From positions 345,001-409,000 of the forward strand of contig JABMCL010003210.1 in assembly GCA_018857735.1 (NCBI GenBank): a stretch of 64,000 bases of DNA, in the 5' to 3' direction. Origin of the DNA: Alviniconcha marisindica (taxonomy: Eukaryota; Mollusca; Gastropoda; Provannidae). Made by a program: the position numbers and the translations under genes. This document shows positions 38,301 to 48,293 of the stretch, piece after piece; positions within the stretch are counted from its first letter, which is position 1, and each line of letters starts with the position of its first letter. A model generated the notes under the pieces. That model was given only the letters and a program-made list of their open reading frames with translations, was not told where the DNA came from and ran no database searches.

Positions 38301-38589
38301 ATGGTTGACTGTAAGTGGAGGTGTAGCTTTGGGTCCGTGTTGTTGTCTGCGTGGCTGTCTGGGCTGCTGGTTCAGTCTTCTTTGTCAGTTCACGTTCCAG
38401 AAGGTCTCGCCGATCTTTGCTCTGCAGGTACTCGTAGGCAGCACCAATTTCCTTGAATTTTTCCTCAGCTCCAGGGTCTTTGTTTTTGTCAGGATGCCAC
38501 TTCTTTGCCAGTGACCGGTATGCCTTTTTGACCTCATCCTCTCCAGCTCCCACCTTCAAGCCCAGTGTCGCAAAATGATTTTTTGTCAT
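29158..38589 (-). CDS. J-domain (HSP40) protein with two tandem C2HC zinc fingers (569 aa)
   Basis: Predicted HSP70 co-chaperone of class C type. Six exons (38589-37776, 35029-34968, 34414-34165, 33739-33588, 30182-29978, 29384-29158) join in phase 1,0,1,0,1 to 1710 nt. Residues 4-65 form a J domain with HPD at 32-34. A Ser/Thr/Gln/Gly-rich linker follows, including a possible Phe-rich patch. Two fingers of identical spacing, C-x2-C-x11-H-x3-C, lie at C280/C283/H295/C299 and C380/C383/H395/C399, flanking an acidic Asp/Glu/Ser segment. The tail is basic, with RRPS repeats. The first finger is split by an intron and appears only after splicing. I know no named family with this layout. The start is the first ATG, eight bases after a splice acceptor; an upstream in-frame start is possible. 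Confidence 0.85.
29695..29765. repeat. (GT)n microsatellite
   Basis: GT-rich tract with a few interruptions, in the last intron of the J-domain gene. Confidence 0.95.
29978..30182 (-). CDS. J-domain gene exon 5 (Ser/Pro-rich)
   Basis: The acceptor GCATGCAG is preceded by a 400-bp AC/GT microsatellite that serves as its upstream tract. It encodes [16 protein letters not shown] and a Ser/Pro-rich disordered stretch. The donor GTTGGT at 29977 is weak; it was chosen because only phase 1 joins exon 6 in frame. The long Cys/Val ORFs upstream are read-through of the microsatellite. Confidence 0.65.
30189..30592. repeat. 400-bp (AC)n compound microsatellite
   Basis: AC-rich tract with ATGCACAT and AAATATACAC interruptions, ending six bases from the exon 5 acceptor. 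It generates long poly-(Cys/Val) and poly-(His/Thr) ORFs that are not genes. Confidence 0.97.
30770..30815. repeat. Homopolymer foldback C-T-G
   Basis: About 20 C, then 8 T, then a G run of about 13 interrupted by one A. The C and G arms can pair. Could be real or an assembly/consensus artefact. Confidence 0.8.
30816..32130. other. Intronic stretch with dispersed repeat, no gene
   Basis: Part of the 9.4-kb J-domain gene. Apart from the repeat at 31590-31760 nothing is supported. Confidence 0.5.
31590..31760. repeat. Dispersed repeat, copy 2 (inverted)
   Basis: Reverse complement of the 26985-27270 sequence, including the AAAGTGCTTTACAACTTAAAAG block. The AATAATAATA at its end is the usual tail of such elements. 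Confidence 0.85.
32149..32577 (+). CDS. Cys-rich ORF resembling RAG1-like/transposase-associated N-terminal domain
   Basis: 142-codon ORF antisense to the surrounding J-domain gene. From ATG 32149 it reads [20 protein letters not shown], then CRLCGERV, a Lys/Arg-rich loop, [17 protein letters not shown] and TDHKH. CRxCG, then a conserved Cys, an aromatic/FGI(D/N) segment and a His is a layout I recall from invertebrate RAG1-like and related mobile-element-derived proteins. The second Cys pair expected after the His is absent, and the C-terminal half ([13 protein letters not shown]) is unrecognised. No DDE catalytic core follows. It may be an exon, a relic, or chance extension of a real exon. 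Confidence 0.4.
   Translation: MESGFSTDHSLTEHARRMNSLCRLCGERVKRGEKDRNRSKGTRCTQYFDEILSIFGINIVENTDHKHSSAINHQLPLKMCLGTEEQGGAAQSVNLAREHAHGTSLPRADAIFSEKQNVTVCFACCKLGAHTIMTKCCICFKT
33463..33515. repeat. (AC)n microsatellite
   Basis: AC run with one AT interruption, about 70 bases downstream (gene sense) of the exon 4 donor. Confidence 0.95.
33588..33739 (-). CDS. J-domain gene exon 4 (second C2HC finger)
   Basis: The acceptor AATTTTCAG precedes [20 protein letters not shown], a match to the C2HC zinc-finger type seen in ZC2HC1/ZNF474-like proteins (family knowledge). It ends SRFSRARE before GTGAGA, phase 0. Confidence 0.88.
33836..33915. repeat. (AC)n microsatellite pair
   Basis: Two AC runs around a short AT-rich spacer, in the intron between the exons at 33588 and 34165. 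Confidence 0.95.
34165..34414 (-). CDS. J-domain gene exon 3 (finger completion and acidic region)
   Basis: The acceptor ATGTTCAG precedes ARHEVTC, which supplies the His and last Cys of finger 1. An acidic stretch follows ([25 protein letters not shown]), then a basic helix-like [13 protein letters not shown]. The donor GTTTGT leaves phase 1. Confidence 0.85.
34491..34550. repeat. (AC)n microsatellite
   Basis: Uninterrupted AC run upstream (gene sense) of the 34414 acceptor. Confidence 0.97.
34968..35029 (-). CDS. J-domain gene exon 2 (first C2HC finger, Cys pair)
   Basis: 62 nt encoding [20 protein letters not shown], too short for ordinary ORF calling. The acceptor ACTGTGCAG is only moderate and the donor GTCAGT fair. 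The support is exact phase on both sides, and the Cys pair completing a C2HC finger with H and C from the next exon. Confidence 0.75.
35280..35407. repeat. (AG)n microsatellite
   Basis: AG-rich tract abutting the 3' tail of the LINE copy, as is common for LINE ends. Confidence 0.95.
35525..35616. repeat. Perfect 26-bp inverted repeat
   Basis: Arms 35525-35550 and 35591-35616 are exact reverse complements (core TAATTAGATCTAGATTAG) around a 40-base AT-rich loop. It lies in the LINE tail region. Confidence 0.95.
36018..37206 (+). mobile_element. piggyBac-like non-autonomous element (TTAA target)
   Basis: The ends are TTAACTCTTTCATCCCTG (36018-36035) and its exact reverse complement (37189-37206), so 14-bp terminal inverted repeats sit inside duplicated TTAA, the piggyBac superfamily hallmark. 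Subterminal inverted motifs TTCATTCCTG (36071) and CAGGAATGAA (37121) and several GCGGTT/AACCGC motifs support this. The interior ORF from ATG 36350 ([20 protein letters not shown]) resembles the acidic N-terminus of piggyBac transposases. It stops at 36574 with no DDD catalytic domain, so this is an internally deleted copy. Confidence 0.82.
36350..36574 (+). pseudogene. Truncated acidic transposase N-terminus in the piggyBac-like element
   Basis: In-frame ATG at 36350 in GGAAAGATGGCGG context. About 45 residues are rich in Asp/Glu ([21 protein letters not shown]), then unrelated sequence to TGA. Interpretation as a deleted piggyBac ORF is inference from position inside the TIRs and composition. 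Confidence 0.5.
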
Positions 38590-38597
38590 CCTCCAGT
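37776..38597 (-). CDS. J-domain gene, J-domain exon
   Basis: The acceptor TGTTTCGCAG precedes 38597. ATG at 38589-38587 opens [19 protein letters not shown], the HPD loop (WHPDKN) and the [12 protein letters not shown] helix. A 200-residue low-complexity linker ends FNPGARK. The donor GTAAGT starts at 37775 (phase 1). The open frame continues past the donor only into LINE-derived sequence. Confidence 0.92.
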
Positions 38598-38599
38598 CT

Positions 38600-39902
38600 G
38601 CGAAACAGCAAAAAATGGATCAAAACAGGTTCACACAGCGCATTATTATACTGCCATCTTCATTCATGTATACATGGCAAAAGACATAATAGTAAAAATA
38701 ATGATCACTAATAAAATGCAAGTTCTTAAAAAGCTGTGAGCACCCTAACAAAACCAAAACCATAATAACAACAAAAAACACAGCAACCATGATATGATTA
38801 TGAGGCAAGCGAGTAGGTCAATATACTGTACAAAAAACAAACAAGAGATGTGTTCCAATTGTGGTCATTTTAAATTAAAAGCAAGCTTTTAACTAGCTAT
38901 AAACCTATAATAACAAACATGATAAAAACAGCACAACATTTCTCTCACAATTTCTTGTCTTCAGGCATGATTTTCCTTTAATTCAACATTAAAGGCTTGA
39001 AAATCCAGTTGGATGCAGTACCTTTCTCTGCCTACAGTTCATATCAGTCCTTGCAAGTTAGGTCTGATCATGGAAAACTGGTGAAAGTGAAAGTGAGCCA
39101 GTACCAAAAATACAAAATAAACAACAACAATAACAAAAATCACTGATAATAAAACAATAAATGGTAAATGATCTTAAACACACTAAATACTGCATTTTTC
39201 ATACATGCTTTGAAGTTTTAAGTTTTGTTTAAAGTTGTACAAATATTATCTGCAATAAATATATCTATATCTCTCTTGAATTTTTGTTCTTTGAATGACA
39301 GACATATAAACAGGATGGCTCTTGACAGCAAAACAGATGGCCCTTGACAGCAAAGGGATGCAGAGAATGCTTTCACAAAAGACCAGGAGCTGAATGCAGT
39401 AACAACAAAACAGAAAACAAAAACAAAACAAAAATTTAAACAAAAGGGTGCTACAGATTCTGGTCAGTGTTCATCCTTTTTCTTTTCTTAAAAATAAATA
39501 AATCTAAATCAAATCTGCTCTACATTTTTCAACCCTGTCTACCCCACAGTTACTGTGTACCTGAGGTGAAGTCAAGTGTGAATGAGAGAACTGAGTTGGT
39601 AGACTTTATTTTACTTAAATACCATACTTGTAGACTTCTTCTTCATCATCTTTTATTTGGAGTAGCCATATGAATCTGATTATTCTCATATGACTGCGTA
39701 CGTGTGTTTCCATGCAACATGGTCATTAGATCTTTTCTTATTGACAGGTGGATAATAATAACAATAATAATAATAGTGTACGCTTTTGTGTGCTATTTCT
39801 CTAAACTGGAGCACATAACCCATTACAATAATACAAAGCAAAGAACTGAAATACAGTCAAAACAAGCTTGTGTGAATGCACATGCACACAAATGCCACCC
39901 AT

Positions 39903-39960
<58 letters not shown>

Positions 39961-40091
39961 AGTCAATAGGATACAAGATCTCTTTAATGTGTGCGATGAT
40001 ATTAATGTGTGCTATGCACACAAAGGCGAGTCTGGTACCAACAAATCTGCACAAGTATTGACTCCAAACTAAGAAAAAGAAAAGAAAGTGT

Positions 40092-40122
<31 letters not shown>

Positions 40123-40160
40123 GGGGGAGTACGCATATTTAAAGTAAATACAGAAAACAC
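38600..40160. other. Probable 5' intron of the J-domain gene
   Basis: AT-rich with an (AC)n microsatellite at 39903-39955 and a GT/G run at 40089-40127. No coding exon seen. Confidence 0.5.
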
Positions 40161-40166
40161 AGCTAC

Positions 40167-40260
40167 CTTGTCATGTCTCCGGAACCGTGTTCTCGCACTT
40201 GCTAACACAGCAGTCTTGGGAGCGCTCTGCGTTGCCTTTTGAACCTATCCGCCTTGAATT
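40167..40260 (-). promoter_or_regulatory. Candidate 5'UTR exon and promoter region of the J-domain gene
   Basis: A CpG-containing island-like patch, unlike the AT-rich flanks, ends on the - strand with ATGACAAG before GTAGCT (40166). Further upstream, 40430-40441 carries CAACATGGCGGC on the - strand, a YY1-type start-site motif. The actual transcription start and exon are inferred only. Confidence 0.35.
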
Positions 40261-40727
40261 TCGTACACAAAGAACAGACTATACAAAATATACATATCTA
40301 GCACGAATAAATACTTTAGTCTGGAAGCTTTGACATGCTGCCGCTTTGAATCACATGCCCAGAATACCTTTGCACAGCAGGTTTTAAGGTAAGCAAAAGA
40401 CTTCCTATCATCTCGGCCACACAGTATTTACGCCGCCATGTTGTGTTGCTGGGAAGAATTATGTTGTGTGAGTGGGCTCCCCTGACAGGCAAAACTAGCC
40501 TGTGCAACTAGACCACTGAGACTAAAATAATACGACCGAATTTTCTTATACGAGTGTAGTGGATTAGTTTAATATACCCGGTCCTCGCTCATGAGGGACT
40601 AATGCTGATTGTATGCCCCAGCGTATGGCACGAGCATCATTAACAATCATGGCTGACTGAATGTTAAAAAACAGTTATCTGTTACCAGAGAAGGGTAACA
40701 AGTAACATCAGACAAATGGTTGACACC

Positions 40728-41290
40728 AAAGGGGTGTCTGGAGGGTCAATGCTTAAATGTGAAGGTGGGAACCAAGCAGTGTCTGGAGGGTCAATGCTTA
40801 GATGTGAAAGTGGGAACCAAGCGGTGTCTGGAGGGTCCGTGCTTAGATGTGAGTGAAAGTGGGAACCAAGCAGTGTCTGAGGGTCCATGCTTAGATGTGA
40901 GTGAAAGCAGGAACCTAGCGGTGTCTGGAGGGTCCATGCTTAGATGTGAAAGTGGGAACCAAGCAGTGTCTGGAGGGTCCGTGCTTAGATGTGAGTGAAA
41001 GTGGGAACCAAGCGGTGTCTGGAGGGTCTGTGCTTAGATGTAAGTGAAAGTGGGAACCAAAAGTGGTGTCTGGAGGGTCTGTGCTTAGATGTGGAAGTGG
41101 GAACCAAGTGGTGTCTGGAGGGTCCATGCTTAGATGTGAGTGAAAGTGGGAACCAAAAGTGGTGTCTGGAGGGTCCATGCTTAGATGTGAAAGTGGGAAT
41201 CAAGCGGTGTCTGGGGGGTCTGTGCTTAGATGTGAAAGTGGGAACCAAGCGGTGTCTGGAGGGTCCATGCGTAGACATGAAAGTAGGAAC
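40728..41290. repeat. 45/49-bp minisatellite
   Basis: About 12 copies of a unit containing GGTGTCTGGAGGGTCCATGC and TTAGATGTGAAAGTGGGAAC; a GTGA insertion makes 49-bp variants. ORFs on both strands are artefacts. Confidence 0.95.
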
Positions 41291-42036
41291 CATCCTGGCA
41301 ACCATTCTCAGAGCAGGCCTGTCATTTCTGCTGCAGGGTATTCATGGCACCACATCCAGGTGACTCCAAAGCACATATAATTAAATGATTATTGATTTAT
41401 TTGTTCTTTTCTTGCAAACAGCTCATGCAACAGCACAAAGACATGAGAATTTCACAAGTCACTGATATTCAAAGGTTGAGTTTAATGGCAAGTACAACTT
41501 TGTAAAACTATTTTTTATGATTATGTATAAAGACTGATTGTATTAAAACTATTTCTTTCCACAGACATTTTTCAAGTTACTTTAATTATTCACATCAGTT
41601 AGCAAATAACAATTTTATTTTAACAGGATCAGAAAACAAACAACAACAAAACTAAACTAAAAAAGATGGGGAGGGGTTATTATTTTTAAATAAACAGGAA
41701 AAGAAGCACATCTGTTCCATTTATGGTATAATTATACTCAAAAACTGCATTAGCAAAAACAAAAAAACAAAAACCCACCTAACACCAGAATATGGCAACT
41801 GTTTCAATTATTTGCTTTAAACAAAAAACTTTACTTCCCACAATGTGGGATAAATAGTGAAAAAAAGTAAAAAAAAGTAGAGGACTAAACAGTAACAAAG
41901 CAAATCTCAAAATAATCTCTCAGATCAAGCAAATGGTTACGAACAAAGGACACACAATAGATCTCATATTTCTTTACATGCAACAATTAGAGCAGTGAAT
42001 GCTCAATTGACCTGCATTAAATACTGGAAATAAAAT

Positions 42037-42162
42037 GATTATTTTGGCCAACTGAAACATGACTTTGAGGGTGAATCCAGATCATCAAAACCAGTGTGGA
42101 TGAGCAAGCTCAATGGAGCTGGAAGCACTCAGAAGCACTTTCGACGAACAAATTTAAGTTAA
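42037..42162 (+). CDS. Candidate short terminal exon or relic
   Basis: A 41-codon open segment bounded upstream by TAA reads DYFGQLKHDFEGESRSSKPV and ends TQKHFRRTNLS, TAA at 42160. Its composition is protein-like against AT-rich surroundings. There is no strong acceptor and no known domain; treat as tentative. Confidence 0.2.
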   Translation, partial: DYFGQLKHDFEGESRSSKPVWMSKLNGAGSTQKHFRRTNLS

Positions 42163-42299
42163 GCATTTTGTTATTGGTGTGTGTTTTTTCTTCTGGCAAA
42201 GTCCAGACAGACATCAATTATTTCACTTCCTGCCCTCCTCTGAGGACAGCAGGTGGCTGCGTATGTGGACTGCAAAAATGGCCACATACACAGTGCCCT

Positions 42300-43040
42300 C
42301 ATCCCATGGAATACATTTGTCAATGTACAATAATTACATGTACCAGGTCACCCCCAGGGTGTTTGGCTGGGGAATGCTACAAAATGAAAAAACACCTACT
42401 TCCTGCCTGTTGGTGGGATAAAAAATAAAAAATAAATAAATCACCTCTCCTTCTTCTTTCATGGTGCTTTATTCAGCTTCTCTCAACTGTCATTTTATGC
42501 CTGGTCTATTGCAACTCCTTTCTTGCTAGTCTTTCAAAGAATCTCACGAGAAGCTCAAAAAAGTTCAAAATGACATAGCTCATCTCATTTTTGTCTTCAA
42601 GGTTGTTTCTCCTCTTGCACTGGCTTCCAGTTTTAATGTACAATAATTACATGTACCAGGTTACCCCCAGAGCGCTTGGCTGGGGAATGCTACAAGAAGA
42701 AGAATCAACTACTCCCTGTCTGTTAATGTGATTTTTTTTTTTTTAATCACCTTCTCTCAACTGTCATTTTGTGCCTGGTCCACACACGAACATAGAATAT
42801 ACAAGAAAAATTCACTACTGTCTGTTAATGTGCTAAAAAAATATATATAAAAATCACCTTCTCTCAACTGTCATTTTGTGCCTGGTCTAAGGCACCAGCT
42901 CGCACAAGCATACTGACTATACAAGAAAAATAACCTACTTTCTGTCTGTTAATATGATTTAAAAAAAATTAAAAAATTCACCTCAACTGTCATTTTGGAC
43001 CTGGACCAAGGCACCAGCACACACAAGCATACTGACTATA
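42300..43040. repeat. Diverged local duplications
   Basis: AATGTACAATAATTACATGT with a TGGCTGGGGAATGCTACAA block occurs at 42315 and 42637. CTCAACTGTCATTTT(A/G)TGCCTGG occurs near 42484, 42757, 42863 and 42983 with CTTTCTGTCTGTTAAT blocks. Confidence 0.8.
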
Positions 43041-43210
43041 CAAAATCCAAACACAAAAAGGTTCAAATGAATGCTTATTTATTTATACAAAATAAATAAG
43101 TGTTTGTTTAAACCTTTTTGTGTTTGGATCTTGTTTTAGAACGCTTGCAGTCATTCTGTTTCAGATTTTTGACTATACAAAGCTTAATTTATATAACTTA
43201 AAACTGGCAG

Positions 43211-43373
43211 CATACAGAGACTCAAGACAAATGAAGACAAAGTTGCCCTGGCAAAGCTGTGTGAATCTTCCACCCACATGTCAAATCAGGACTTCATCAG
43301 CAAGCCGGACAGCAGAAGGCAGATACACTTCCTCCAGCCAGATGGTCCAGAGTCCCCAGGCAATGATTTCCTG
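43211..43373 (+). CDS. Orphan candidate exon
   Basis: Between ACTGGCAG and GTGAGA lies one protein-like frame of 54 codons (IQRLKTNEDKVALAKLCESS ... DGPESPGNDFL). The other two frames are less plausible. If the donor is not used the frame runs 20 codons to TAG, and AATAAA at 43551 would then end the transcript. Parent gene unknown. Confidence 0.35.
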
Positions 43374-43689
43374 GTGAGATATGGGCCTGTGTTTGTGTGT
43401 GTGTGCATGCATGTGTATGTCTGTATAATGTAGGTCTCGTCTGTCTAGCTTTTTGTGCTTTGATCTGTTGCTTGTAGTCATCGTTATTGTCACCTTGTAC
43501 AGTGTGCTGAGCTCTGTTTTTGTATTAGAGGTTCACTCTTTATAAATATTTCAATAAAATTATTATACAGAGAAAAAAAAAAGGCCTAATCAAAATGAGC
43601 TAATGACAGCATTATGTAAATAACTGACAACTTCACTGTGTGGATAATCTTCAACAAGGAGCAGACCAGCACCATGTGAACCCATAAAA

Positions 43690-44260
43690 TAAGCTGACCA
43701 ATGTACTATGTACCAATTACAATTGGCTGACCAGCATATTATGTACCATAACAATTGGCCGATCAGTGTATTGTGTACGAATAACAATTAGCTGACCAGT
43801 GTATTGTGTATCAATAATGATCAACTGACCAGTATATTGTTTAAAAATCTGCTGACCAGTGTACTGTGTATCAATAATGATCAACTGTCCAGTATTTTGT
43901 GTAACAATCTGCTGACCAGTGTACTGTGTATCAATAATGATCAACTGACCAGAATATTGTGTAACAATTTGCTGACCAGTGGCAATGTATTGTGTATCGA
44001 TAATGAACAACTGATCAATATACTGTGTACCAATAATAAGCAACTGACCAATTTATCATGTGTCAGTAACAATCAGCTGATCAGTGTATTATTGTGTACC
44101 AATAACAACTGGCTCACCAGCATATCACATACCAGTAACAATCAACTGTCAATTGTACTGCGTACCAGTAACAAGCAGCTGACCAGTGTATTGCATACCA
44201 AAACAATCAGCCAACCAGTGTATGGCATACCAAATATAAATATACCAATCAACTGAGCAG
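43690..44260. repeat. Degenerate minisatellite (GCTGACCAGTGTATTGTGTA...)
   Basis: About ten units of 30-60 bp built from CTGACCAGTGTA(C/T)TGTGTA and TCAATAATGATCAACTGACC variants, decaying on both sides. Confidence 0.9.
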
Positions 44261-44934
44261 TATACTGTGTACCAACAATGAGCTGATGGTTTTCAGGTAA
44301 AATGACACACTGTGTGACCCAGTTCATGCCGGGATGATGAAACAAGACTCACAAAAGTCTGTCAGTTGTTACAAAAGTCTTTAATAAAACAAAATGAAAG
44401 CTCTGACATGGATCTATTTCATTGCGTATCAAAAATAACGCACACTGAGAGGCAACATCAATGCCATCAATACCAAAGAGAACCAACCATACAAGGAAAC
44501 AACTTCATCAATGATATGAACACCATCTCCACAGGTCCATCAGCAATTTGCATTTGAAGTTCCCTGGCCATGCAGGACAGCACCAAACAAAATAAAACAA
44601 GAAGAATAGTCATGCTCAGATGACTTGCATTCAATATATACCACAGTGATTGCGACAGTTACACTGTCTGGCATGTTGAAAAACTTTAACGCTGAAATTT
44701 CTTGGACACAATAAGTGCAAAAGCATATTGTGCATTACTGTTTTAATTTATGCAACAATCATACAACATTTAAACTAAAGTACATCAGATGAGAATTGAA
44801 AATCACAAATTGCAATTTACATTTCTGACCCATCCGACCTTGAAACAAGATCAATGTCATCAAACATGGTAAGGATCAGTAGACTCCAGTTATGGTTACA
44901 ATTACACAAAATTAAAAGATCTTGTTCTAACAAT

Positions 44935-45211
44935 GTTTGAAAAAAAGCCAATGTTAGATTTTTCAGGGTCAAATCAGGAAACACCATAATTATCTCCCTT
45001 GAATATCTGCCAAATTAAAAAATTACTAGCATATTCATGATGTAGCTGATGAAATTAACAACCACACAAAGTGGTTTGAGAAAAAGCCAATGTTAGATTT
45101 TTCAGGGTCAAATCTGGAAACACCATAATTATCTCCCTTGAATATCTGCCAAATAAAAAAATTACTAGCATATTCATGATGTAGCTGATGAAATTAACAA
45201 CCACACAAAGT
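44935..45211. repeat. 139-bp direct duplication
   Basis: 44935-45073 is repeated at 45074-45211 almost without change (AGCCAATGTTAGATTTTTCA, CATATTCATGATGTAGCTGA). The high identity implies a recent event. Confidence 0.95.
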
Positions 45212-45278
45212 TTCTACTTTATTAGATAAGACCATAATACCTTCAGCTACAAATGTTTGAAAATGTTGTGACCCTAAT

Positions 45279-45870
45279 ATATGTGACCCGTTCTCACCAA
45301 ATGAGTCTTAACTCGCAGCCACCCTACAGTCAGCGGGGGTCTATCTGGGTGTTTTAAAAAAAAAAATCAAAATTAAAGTCTATAAACATTAAACTTTGGT
45401 GTGTTTGGACTGATATGCTCTGAGAAGTTGAATACATACGTTTAAAATACATTTTATTCACCTTACCTGGCATCAATTTTGCTCATTTTAAACTGAGAGC
45501 ATGGGACTAAAAACATCAACAAAATACATTAAAAGTTAACTAATGTTGAAATTTCAAGTCTCTTCAAGTGCCCCAATGTTTGATATGTTCCTGTGCCAAA
45601 ATTGGTAAAGACTGGTACATTTAAGCTTCCTGTTGCTAAGGATTAAAGGAAAAACTACTCAATGCACAGTAAAAACTTTAAAGCTGATTTTCTCAAAATG
45701 GCCTCCGCCACACATGCAACTTTCAGAAACACATCACATCCACATTTTTTGGAGTAGAAACGTGATTGAAGTATCAAAATAACAAGCAGAACTTGCAGAT
45801 TTGAGACATGCAGAATCTCAAATTGCCAAATTTTAATTTAAGACTCATTTCGTGAGAACGGGTCACATAT
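45279..45870. mobile_element. MITE-like element with about 32-bp terminal inverted repeats
   Basis: The left end (45279-45311) contains TATGTGACCCGTTCTCAC and AAATGAGTCTTAA. The right end (45838-45870) is its inverse with one or two mismatches. Length 592 bp, no transposase ORF. Flanking TA/AT could be a 2-bp target duplication. Confidence 0.8.
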
Positions 45871-46625
45871 GGTCAAGGTCACTGAAAGTGGATGACAATG
45901 TTCAAGGCTTACTGAGCAGTACCATCATGCAAAGTCTGAAATTTATCACATTTGTTGCGTCCAAGAAAATCTCAACATTAAAGTTTTCAACATGCTGGAC
46001 ACTTGGCCAGCCAGCTGACCTTCCAGCCCAAACACCAATCATTGCACAGCATGAGGCAAGCCCTTTACACAAACACCAAAAATGAACTCAGATCACTTTA
46101 TGATAATCACCATAAGTTACAACCATATTGTTAATTAACACAATGTGTCATCTGTAGATCAACCAACAGGGCGAAGAAACGAGTTGCAAGACCAATAGCA
46201 TCAAAAAGAAAGAAAAATCCTTCTATACACACACACACACACATATATATCATATCTATCTATCTATAGACACACTTTGTTGTGGTTAATACATCCTGCT
46301 CTGAATGCAATGTCTCCAGGTATCAGCCTGGTTGTAGAGATCTTAACAGAGAGGCCATTTAGTGACTTACACAAGGACCCCAGGCTGGTCCCATGCCTGG
46401 CTTGGCTTGGCTTGGCTTGGCGTTTGCTGGGCCTGTGCACCTGCATCAACAACTGTGACCTGGACCAGACTGAAGCTGGAGGTTTGACATCGCCTTCCGA
46501 ACACACCATCTGGTTGCCATGATGCTTACAACTTGCACACTTCCAGAGCTTTCAAACCTCAAGGGTTTTCCAACTTCCAGGATGACTGCAGATGATTTGC
46601 AACGGAATGTGAACCACACTCAGCC

Positions 46626-46990
46626 CTACTCCAGAACAGAACTGAGTATGGCTCTCATCAGTCTGTCCTGAGATGGCCAAGTGTAAATGGAGTATCCCAT
46701 GGATTCAAAGGAGCTTGTCAGTTCCCTCTCACTGACTCTTGGGCAACAAAACAACTTGCTCTGCTCAAGGTCACCTTGACCAGCAGCAACCAGACCAAGC
46801 AGATGTAGGTCATCTCCAAAAGGCCTAACAGTAAACACACACAGGTGATTCAAGTTGGTACACAAACCCACCAGTCCCATGTAAATCCTACCCTCTACAG
46901 AAGCCGTGTACTGTAATACATGTGCCAGAAAAACAGTCAGTGAATCCTGTTTTGATTCTTGTGGCAATGCTACTGTATCAGAATGCCACA
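46626..46990 (-). CDS. Terminal exon of an unidentified gene
   Basis: After the acceptor ATCTGCTTTCAG a 120-residue frame runs to TAG at 46628-46626. It starts WHSDTVALPQESKQDSLTVF, includes the segments GRIYMGLVGLC, HLCVFTVRPFGDD and SFESMGYSIYTWP, and ends RLMRAILSSVLE. The even mix of hydrophobic and charged residues looks like a folded alpha/beta domain. The phase needs one base from the previous exon. No family recognised; a longin-like or trafficking protein is only a thought. Confidence 0.6.
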
Positions 46991-47054
46991 CTGAAAGCAG
47001 ATGCGATTGGAAGCATTTTATTAGAATACAACATAGATAAGATGTAAGGAACTT

Positions 47055-47560
47055 TATCAGAATACCTCAGAAGTGAGATGAAAGCAATTTCCTCTATCAG
47101 AATACCACACAGATAAGATGGAAGCAACCTGTTCTATTAGAATACCACAAAAATGAGACAGAAGCATTTCACTCCATCAAAATACCACAAAGATGAGATG
47201 GAAGCAACTTCTCAATCAGAATACCACAAAGATACATACAAAGAAAGCAATATACTGCATCAGAATACAACAGGGATGAGGTGGAAGCAACTGGCTCTAT
47301 CAGAATACCACAAAGATGAGACTGAAGCAACTTACTCAATCAGAATACCACAAAGATGAGATGGAAGCACTTTACTCCATCAGAGTACCTCAAAGATGAG
47401 ACTGAAGCAACTTACTCAATCAGAATACCACAAAGATGAGATGGAAGCACTTTACTCCATCAGAGTACCTCAAAGATGAGACTGAAGCAACTTACTCAAT
47501 CAGAATACCACAAAGATGAGACTGAAGCAACTTACTCTATGTAAGAATACCACAGAGATG
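47055..47560. repeat. 40-bp minisatellite
   Basis: About 12 copies of a unit with ATCAGAATACCACAAAGATG and AGACTGAAGCAACTTACTCA, starting about 65 bases upstream (gene sense) of the 46990 acceptor. Confidence 0.95.
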
Positions 47561-47716
47561 AGACAGAATAAGCAAAACTGATGCATTACTATGTCATAGA
47601 AACAGAACAGACAACATTAATTATCAGTATAACATAGATAAGTAAAATATGCAAGTCAAGCAAAATATCTAGGCTGCATAAATAAAAGTTACAGTTATCA
47701 GAATGATTATGCTCAC

Positions 47717-47786
47717 AGGATCAGCACAGTCATTTCCTGTCACAAAACACTCCTCTGTATACTGCTGCAGCATGTTTAATGGCCAC
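47717..47786 (-). CDS. Candidate internal exon of the unidentified gene
   Basis: Between TATTTTGAAG and GTGAGC. Two readings are possible: VAIKHAAAVYRGVF (entered in phase 0 at 47786, leaving at an internal GTGACA in phase 1, which fits both neighbours), or QYTEECFVTGNDCADP (entered at GCTGCAG, 47764). Neither is proven. Confidence 0.3.
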
Positions 47787-48293
47787 CTTCAAAATAAAAC
47801 AAACTTTACAAAAAAGAGAAAAATAAAAACTAAACAAAAAACTGGATATGCTTAGTTTCTAAGCCTGCAAGCCATCGAGAAAGAAAGAGAGAGGAAAAAC
47901 CCTTTCAGCATGGCAGGAGAAACAAATTTGTTCTTTTCATTTCGGGGGCAAGAAAAACTGGTGTTCAAAACACAAATAATGGCAAGATTACAACAACAAC
48001 AACAACAACAAAAGTGGGGGTGGGTACTAGGGGAGAGGATGGGGGGTGGCGTAGGGGGTGGGTGGGGGACTTATAGAGCATTAGCACTGTGCAAGCCATG
48101 ATGAAAGACCAACCAGTAAACAATGAAAACACACACCAAAACAATTTGTCCAAAAGGGCTTGTGGAGTTACTTAATAAGTAACTCATATAACTGCATGAG
48201 CATGCATAAAAATCATGTTCTCCAACTCCAAATTTAAAGAGTTGTGATCTTGCCTACGGCTCTGCTGAATAATTATAAGAGAAGGAAGCTTAC

